Positions 20,934-24,873 of a DNA stretch of 24,873 bases are shown here, in pieces; position 1 is the first letter of the stretch, and each line of letters starts with the position of its first letter. Origin of the DNA: Marine Group II euryarchaeote MED-G33 (lineage in GTDB: Archaea; Thermoplasmatota; Poseidoniia; Poseidoniales; Thalassarchaeaceae); assembly GCA_949538655.1 (NCBI GenBank), contig CATISE010000111.1, positions 1 to 24,873 of the forward strand, given 5' to 3'. The position numbers and the translations under genes are program-made. The notes beneath the pieces were generated by a model, which was given only the letters and a program-made list of their open reading frames with translations, did no database searches and was not told the origin of the DNA.

Positions 20934-21809
20934 ATGGCCAGACAATTCAGACTTCGACCCTCGCCAGGCATCACCGGTGGTGAAACGTCCAACAATGTGG
21001 CGACAACTATTGATCGGCGCCGATTCATGAAATACACATTCAACGCTGCCGGTGGTGTCATTGCCATGGCGAGTTTGGGTGCTGTCGGCTTTGCATCTTT
21101 CCTAATGGGACAAGCCGCTTCGGGAGCAGAGGATACCGGTGTCAAATACTGGGTCCCGAAGGGGCAGGAAGATACGGTTTGGTATGGCGCCATGCACGAG
21201 CAAATCATGAAGAAATCAGATTTGGTTGCGGAAGCTGCGAATTCGGATACTGGTATGGCTGGTGCACAAGGGGTTTGGAGTGGACTTCCCGTCAACATCG
21301 TTTACATCCCTCACGAAGAAAATGAATCAAAGCCACCCGCAGAGGGCGTGCCCCGAATCCAGTATGGGGAAGGCAGAGATTCCGCAGGGTCTTTCGTCGG
21401 ACATGGGCGCGAGATTTTTGACGTGACACTTGAAGATGGCACCCCAGATTTAGCATTACAGCCACACGACAATATCCTCCTCATGTTCAGCAGATGCCCA
21501 CACTTGTGCTGTATCCCCGGTTGGCAATTGGTTGCCAATGATTTCACAGCAGACACATGGCTACCGGGTGGCGTCGACGCAGGCGGGAACAAATTATTCT
21601 GCATTTGCCATTCATCACGATATGATCCTACGATGCTCGAAAAGAATTCCAATCGAAATCGAAATGATGGATCAACATTCGACTACTTTGGCGTCCGATT
21701 AACGGGTGGACCGGCCCCCGTGGGACTCCCACTCATCCCATTTGTCGTCACAGACGATGTGATTGAAGGGTTAGACACATACCAGGAATGGTACACATTC
21801 TGCGATTGA
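20934..21809 (+). CDS. Rieske [2Fe-2S] protein of a cytochrome bc/b6f-type complex
   Basis: The N-terminus carries a twin-arginine signal and anchor: DRRRFMKYTF, then the hydrophobic helix GGVIAMASLGAVGFASFLMG, so the folded protein is probably exported by Tat and stays membrane-anchored. The cluster-binding boxes are CPHLCC (C188, H190, C193) and CICHSSRY (C223, C225, H226). C188/H190 and C223/H226 fit the Fe-S ligands, and C193/C225 the disulfide. A second adjacent cysteine, C192, is unusual. A long insertion of about 100 residues lies between the anchor and box I. The protein would take one electron from quinol oxidised at the Qo site of the cytochrome b encoded next. The gene starts 2 bases after the previous stop and 7 bases before cytochrome b. 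Confidence 0.9.
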   Translation: MARQFRLRPSPGITGGETSNNVATTIDRRRFMKYTFNAAGGVIAMASLGAVGFASFLMGQAASGAEDTGVKYWVPKGQEDTVWYGAMHEQIMKKSDLVAEAANSDTGMAGAQGVWSGLPVNIVYIPHEENESKPPAEGVPRIQYGEGRDSAGSFVGHGREIFDVTLEDGTPDLALQPHDNILLMFSRCPHLCCIPGWQLVANDFTADTWLPGGVDAGGNKLFCICHSSRYDPTMLEKNSNRNRNDGSTFDYFGVRLTGGPAPVGLPLIPFVVTDDVIEGLDTYQEWYTFCD

Positions 21810-21816
21810 GGTGTAA

Positions 21817-22683
21817 ATGATGTTACAAGTTTGGCTGTTGGGACTTTTCATTGCTGTAATTACAGTGACTGTCGCATTCACATTGAGAAAGGAAAACGAG
21901 GAGATGCCCCGTAAGGAAATCCTGCGTGCGGTTGAATCCACCGGGAAATTGGGACTGGTTGAGAAAACATTCCTTTGGGTGTTTTCTTGGCTTGATACCC
22001 GCTTTAGAGTCCAGGATTATTGGGCGATGTCTAGAGATGCATACCACAGCATGCATCGGCAGATGCCACTCACCCATGCTGAGAAATACAAATTGCGTAT
22101 CATTTGGTATTGGTATCCATTGTATTGTCTTGGAGGAATTTCCTTCTTGGCATTCATCATTCTCGTCATCACAGGTACGATTCTAGGAATTTACTACGTC
22201 CCTGGTGGACAGGGCGACCCTACACCCGCTTACTCCAGCATGGAATTCATCATGACGCAGTTGCCTTTCGGTTACATCATCCGTTCGATTCACCACTGGA
22301 CGACGCACTTCATGGTGGCCGCTGTATTCTTACACATGTGTCGTGTTTACTTCACGGGAGCATACCGAAATCCACGTGAGTTGAACTGGTTGATTGGTGT
22401 AGGACTGATGTTCTTTACGATCTTCTTCGGATACTCGGGCTACCTGCTTCCATGGGATAGTCTTGCATTTGGTGCAGCTACGATTGGAATCAACATGGCC
22501 AATAGTACACCTTTGATTGGCCCTTGGGTCGCCAGCGCGATGTTTGGTGGAACCAGTCTCTCATACCAAACTGTAACCAGGATGTATTTCCTACACGTAT
22601 TTATCCTCCCTGTCATTGTCACTGGACTGATTATTGTCCACTTGTTTATTGTCTGGGTACAGGGTATAGCCGAGCCACATTGA
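21817..22683 (+). CDS. petB: Cytochrome b6-type cytochrome b (N-terminal, heme-binding half)
   Basis: This 288-residue protein has an extra N-terminal TM helix (LLGLFIAVITVTVAF), an amphipathic segment (VFSWLDTRFRVQ) like that of b6, and the four-helix heme bundle. Heme b ligands are H159 and H173 (RSIHHW to FLHM, 14 apart) and H260 and H275 (15 apart, the b6-type rather than bc1-type spacing). RVYFTGAYRNPRELNW and GYSGYLLPWD are conserved family segments. C104 in LYCLGGI aligns with the cytochrome b6 cysteine (Cys35 in FYCLGGI) that covalently binds heme ci near the Qi site. The second ATG at 21820 is equally likely as start given the GAGGTG upstream. The subunit-IV half is encoded by the next gene, so cytochrome b is split as in b6f complexes. 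Confidence 0.92.
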   Translation: MMLQVWLLGLFIAVITVTVAFTLRKENEEMPRKEILRAVESTGKLGLVEKTFLWVFSWLDTRFRVQDYWAMSRDAYHSMHRQMPLTHAEKYKLRIIWYWYPLYCLGGISFLAFIILVITGTILGIYYVPGGQGDPTPAYSSMEFIMTQLPFGYIIRSIHHWTTHFMVAAVFLHMCRVYFTGAYRNPRELNWLIGVGLMFFTIFFGYSGYLLPWDSLAFGAATIGINMANSTPLIGPWVASAMFGGTSLSYQTVTRMYFLHVFILPVIVTGLIIVHLFIVWVQGIAEPH

Positions 22684-22698
22684 TTGGAGGGATTAGAC

Positions 22699-24873
22699 AT
22701 GGGACTCATCGAAAATCTAGGCAAGATTGCCGACACGTATGTACGTGAAAAGGATAGTTTACAATCAGCCGATGAAGAACGGAGACGCGTGTTTGTCGGG
22801 CATGCATTCTGGCCACACGAAGTACTCAGAGATGGAATTATTCTAGCAGCGATGGTCGCTGTCCTTGCTTTCTACTCGTGGTTGATTCCACCCCCCCTGC
22901 ACGGTGCAGCAGACCCATACGCACAAGCAGGATTCGTTTTCCCAGATTGGTATGTTCTCTTCAGTTACGGATATCTGCGCTGGGGCGAATACTTACCTCA
23001 ATTCGATATTCCAGCGGGACCGATAGGCGATTTCTTTGGACAGCCAGTCATCTCTTGGAACGCTGCTTGGTGGGGGGCTGCAATCACAGGCCTTCCAGTG
23101 ATGATCTTGGTCCTACCACCATTCTTGGGTGGGAGAGCCAAGCGTGGTGTTGAAGACCCTTGGTATGCAACATGGGGCACGATTTATCTCGCACACATAT
23201 GGTTCATCAGCGTATTTTCAATCAATATCTTCCTTGAATTATATGGTAAAAATAGGACTGATTTCTGTCAACTCAATTCTCACGCAGGACTCAATTGTGG
23301 AACGCGAGAGCCTTGGCTCGCTGAAATTTTCAATGCCATCCCATGGATTTTGACTGGGATTTTCATATGGATTGCCCTATACATGGGTATTCGATGGTTC
23401 TTGGTCAAATCAATTGGAGCCAGAACTACACCACAGTTGGGTAAACAGGTTTCAATGGGTACACTCATCGTTACAGTTCTACTCTGCACAGTGACATGGC
23501 CAGTATATGACGACGGGTTCTGGGACCAAGGAGGTCTTGGTGCCATGGACGATGTGTCGGCTTTGGAAGAACTTCGTGGACAACCGGTTGACACTCTTGT
23601 CGATATCAATGAAGGTCATCACTGGGAATCGATTGAAGCCGATTGCCTGACCTACGAGCAGAGTATCGCCAGCGAAGTCTGGAATGATGAGAAATTCGAA
23701 GGTGAAGATGCCTACAGTCGTTCTGATTTCTGTTTGGTCAGTGCAAGTCACTTCCTAAATTGGGGAATCTATCAACCCGTCCAGAGGAATATTCTCGACT
23801 TTAGTGGCGTGAACCACCACACAGATACCAGTATTGGAAGAAATGGCATCTCACAAGAATGGGCTGAAACCGGAAATGATGAGACGGGCGATATATCGAT
23901 TGATGGAAATTGGACGATGCAAGTTGAAGACTTTGGACTCAAAACTGTGTATGTCGATTTGGTTTGTGGTGAGCGTTCAAGCGAATGGGGCATCGGACAG
24001 GGCACTGGTAGCCTGATTGTTCGTGACTCATCAGGTTCGACAATTAGTGAAGGCATTTGCGAAAATAGCGTTTTGAAACTCGGCCCTGGCGAATATACAA
24101 TTGAATTCTCAACATTATGGACGGGTGTCAACTCATCATACACGGTCTTCGCCAGCGTCAATGTTGCTGCGTATCAACCTCTTCTTCTAGGCGACAATGG
24201 ACAAGCTCTGAATCGCAACGATCCTGCGAATCTCACAATGGCTGATATTGGATTGGATATTGCAAGCCTCTCAGCTTACACGGTTGAAAATCCAACATAT
24301 CACAAGAATCCAAAGAGTTTGGATGCCAAATTGATTTACTCGCTATTTATTCCTTGTCTGGGAACGGGTGCAATCGTCTTCATGCTGATGCGTAGTATGG
24401 CGCGTGGGTATGAATATGAAATGAACAAGTGCTACGGATGCGACCTCTGCGACGATGCATGTCCTGTTCGCTTGTTCAATGCAGGTGATAAATTGAATAT
24501 TATCTACAACACTTGGAACAATGAGGACGATGGAGTTCCGATGTACTCGTGTTTGACGTGTTCAGCCTGTTCGAATGCTTGCCCACAATTGGTCGACTAC
24601 GATTCCTATGTCGATATGCGTAGGGCTCTCGTCGTCGGAGGCCCCCCTGCATCGAATATCCCTCACACTGTCTTGCAAGCGGTTCTAGCCGCAGAAGCAG
24701 AAGAGGAACGCGATTCAGATTTCATCTCGGTCGAAGATTATCCAATTGATTCCAGTATTGGCTATTACCCCGGTTGTGTTGACTATCTAGATCAGGAGAT
24801 GATTTTCAGTCATATCAATGAGGGTGAAATGAATCTTGGAGATGCAACCACCTCTGCATTCACCCTATTCGAA
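22699..24873 (+). CDS. Fusion: cytochrome b subunit IV, extracytoplasmic domain, 2x[4Fe-4S] and CCG module (partial)
   Basis: The frame is open for 725 codons to the window edge. Residues 35-180 match b6f subunit IV: AFWPHEVLRDG, TM, PPLHGAADPY, and the Qo motif PDWY (82-85) in place of PEWY, then two further TM helices. Two more TM helices follow (about 214-236 and 252-268). Next is an outside beta-rich domain of about 270 residues with scattered Cys and N-x-S/T sites, then a TM helix at 545-564. After it come two ferredoxin-type clusters, C578-x2-C-x2-C-x3-C588-P and C618-x2-C-x2-C-x3-C628-P, and the start of a CCG domain (YYPGC, C693), as in HdrD, GlpC and related Fe-S oxidoreductases. Counting TM helices from a cytoplasmic N-terminus puts PDWY outside and the Fe-S module inside. 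SD GGAGGG precedes the ATG. Confidence 0.88.
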   Translation, partial: MGLIENLGKIADTYVREKDSLQSADEERRRVFVGHAFWPHEVLRDGIILAAMVAVLAFYSWLIPPPLHGAADPYAQAGFVFPDWYVLFSYGYLRWGEYLPQFDIPAGPIGDFFGQPVISWNAAWWGAAITGLPVMILVLPPFLGGRAKRGVEDPWYATWGTIYLAHIWFISVFSINIFLELYGKNRTDFCQLNSHAGLNCGTREPWLAEIFNAIPWILTGIFIWIALYMGIRWFLVKSIGARTTPQLGKQVSMGTLIVTVLLCTVTWPVYDDGFWDQGGLGAMDDVSALEELRGQPVDTLVDINEGHHWESIEADCLTYEQSIASEVWNDEKFEGEDAYSRSDFCLVSASHFLNWGIYQPVQRNILDFSGVNHHTDTSIGRNGISQEWAETGNDETGDISIDGNWTMQVEDFGLKTVYVDLVCGERSSEWGIGQGTGSLIVRDSSGSTISEGICENSVLKLGPGEYTIEFSTLWTGVNSSYTVFASVNVAAYQPLLLGDNGQALNRNDPANLTMADIGLDIASLSAYTVENPTYHKNPKSLDAKLIYSLFIPCLGTGAIVFMLMRSMARGYEYEMNKCYGCDLCDDACPVRLFNAGDKLNIIYNTWNNEDDGVPMYSCLTCSACSNACPQLVDYDSYVDMRRALVVGGPPASNIPHTVLQAVLAAEAEEERDSDFISVEDYPIDSSIGYYPGCVDYLDQEMIFSHINEGEMNLGDATTSAFTLFE

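Noticed and set aside
1..24873. Mobile element, CRISPR array or genomic island
   Set aside because: No transposase, integrase, long terminal repeats, regularly spaced repeats or abrupt change in base use was seen; the genes are mostly core archaeal functions.

Overview
The window looks like a piece of a planktonic marine euryarchaeon of the Thermoplasmatota, probably Poseidoniia (Marine Group II) or a relative. The basis is an archaeal RNA polymerase operon with unsplit B and split A'/A'' subunits, archaeal Pop5, PurP and L30e, KaiC-like and Roadblock proteins, SD motifs of the GGAGGTGATC type, very tight gene packing, and an aerobic-type Rieske/cytochrome b operon. The lineage is inferred from gene content only. 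I see no insertion sequence, prophage, integrase, CRISPR array or rRNA, and no gene-free stretch longer than 300 bases.

Layout. Positions 1-949 (+) hold the basic tail of an upstream protein, a GNAT acetyltransferase and a Roadblock/LC7 protein. A KaiC/RadA-like ATPase converges on them (946-1749, -). Next come a coiled-coil protein and the purine enzyme PurP (1801-3853, +). From 14349 down to 3854 runs one long minus-strand unit: tRNA-Lys(UUU), rpoH, rpoB, rpoA1, rpoA2, rpl30e and an unrecognised protein. Junctions inside it are overlapping or a few bases long, and most starts have strong SD sequences. From 14576 (+) lies a methyltransferase fused to a biotin-protein ligase, then a small two-TM protein (-), the RNase P subunit Pop5 (-), a large multi-TM protein with an acidic tail (+), and a divergent FtsZ-like protein with an upstream TPR protein (-). 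From 19667 to the right edge (+) is a respiratory operon: a secreted CxCH protein, a two-TM protein, a Tat-dependent Rieske protein, a b6-type cytochrome b, and a giant fusion running off the window.

Most noteworthy: (1) RpoH and RpoA'' carry the same N-terminal module, 22 of the first 34 residues being identical, absent from the usual archaeal subunits. RpoA' also has a cysteine-bearing insertion of about 145 residues just before the catalytic region, and the C-terminal zinc ribbon of RpoB has lost most of its usual cysteines. Together these suggest a remodelled RNA polymerase. (2) The respiratory operon encodes a b6f-like split cytochrome b with the cysteine that in cytochrome b6 holds heme ci. 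Its subunit-IV half is fused, through an extracytoplasmic beta-rich domain and one more TM helix, to a cytoplasmic 2x[4Fe-4S] and CCG (HdrD/GlpC-like) module. That would wire a cytoplasmic redox module directly into a quinone-reactive cytochrome b complex. (3) A methyltransferase-BirA fusion has an altered biotinyl-AMP loop.

All four convergent gene pairs in the window overlap by 4 bases at their stop codons or abut with no gap, so there is no room for conventional terminators between them.
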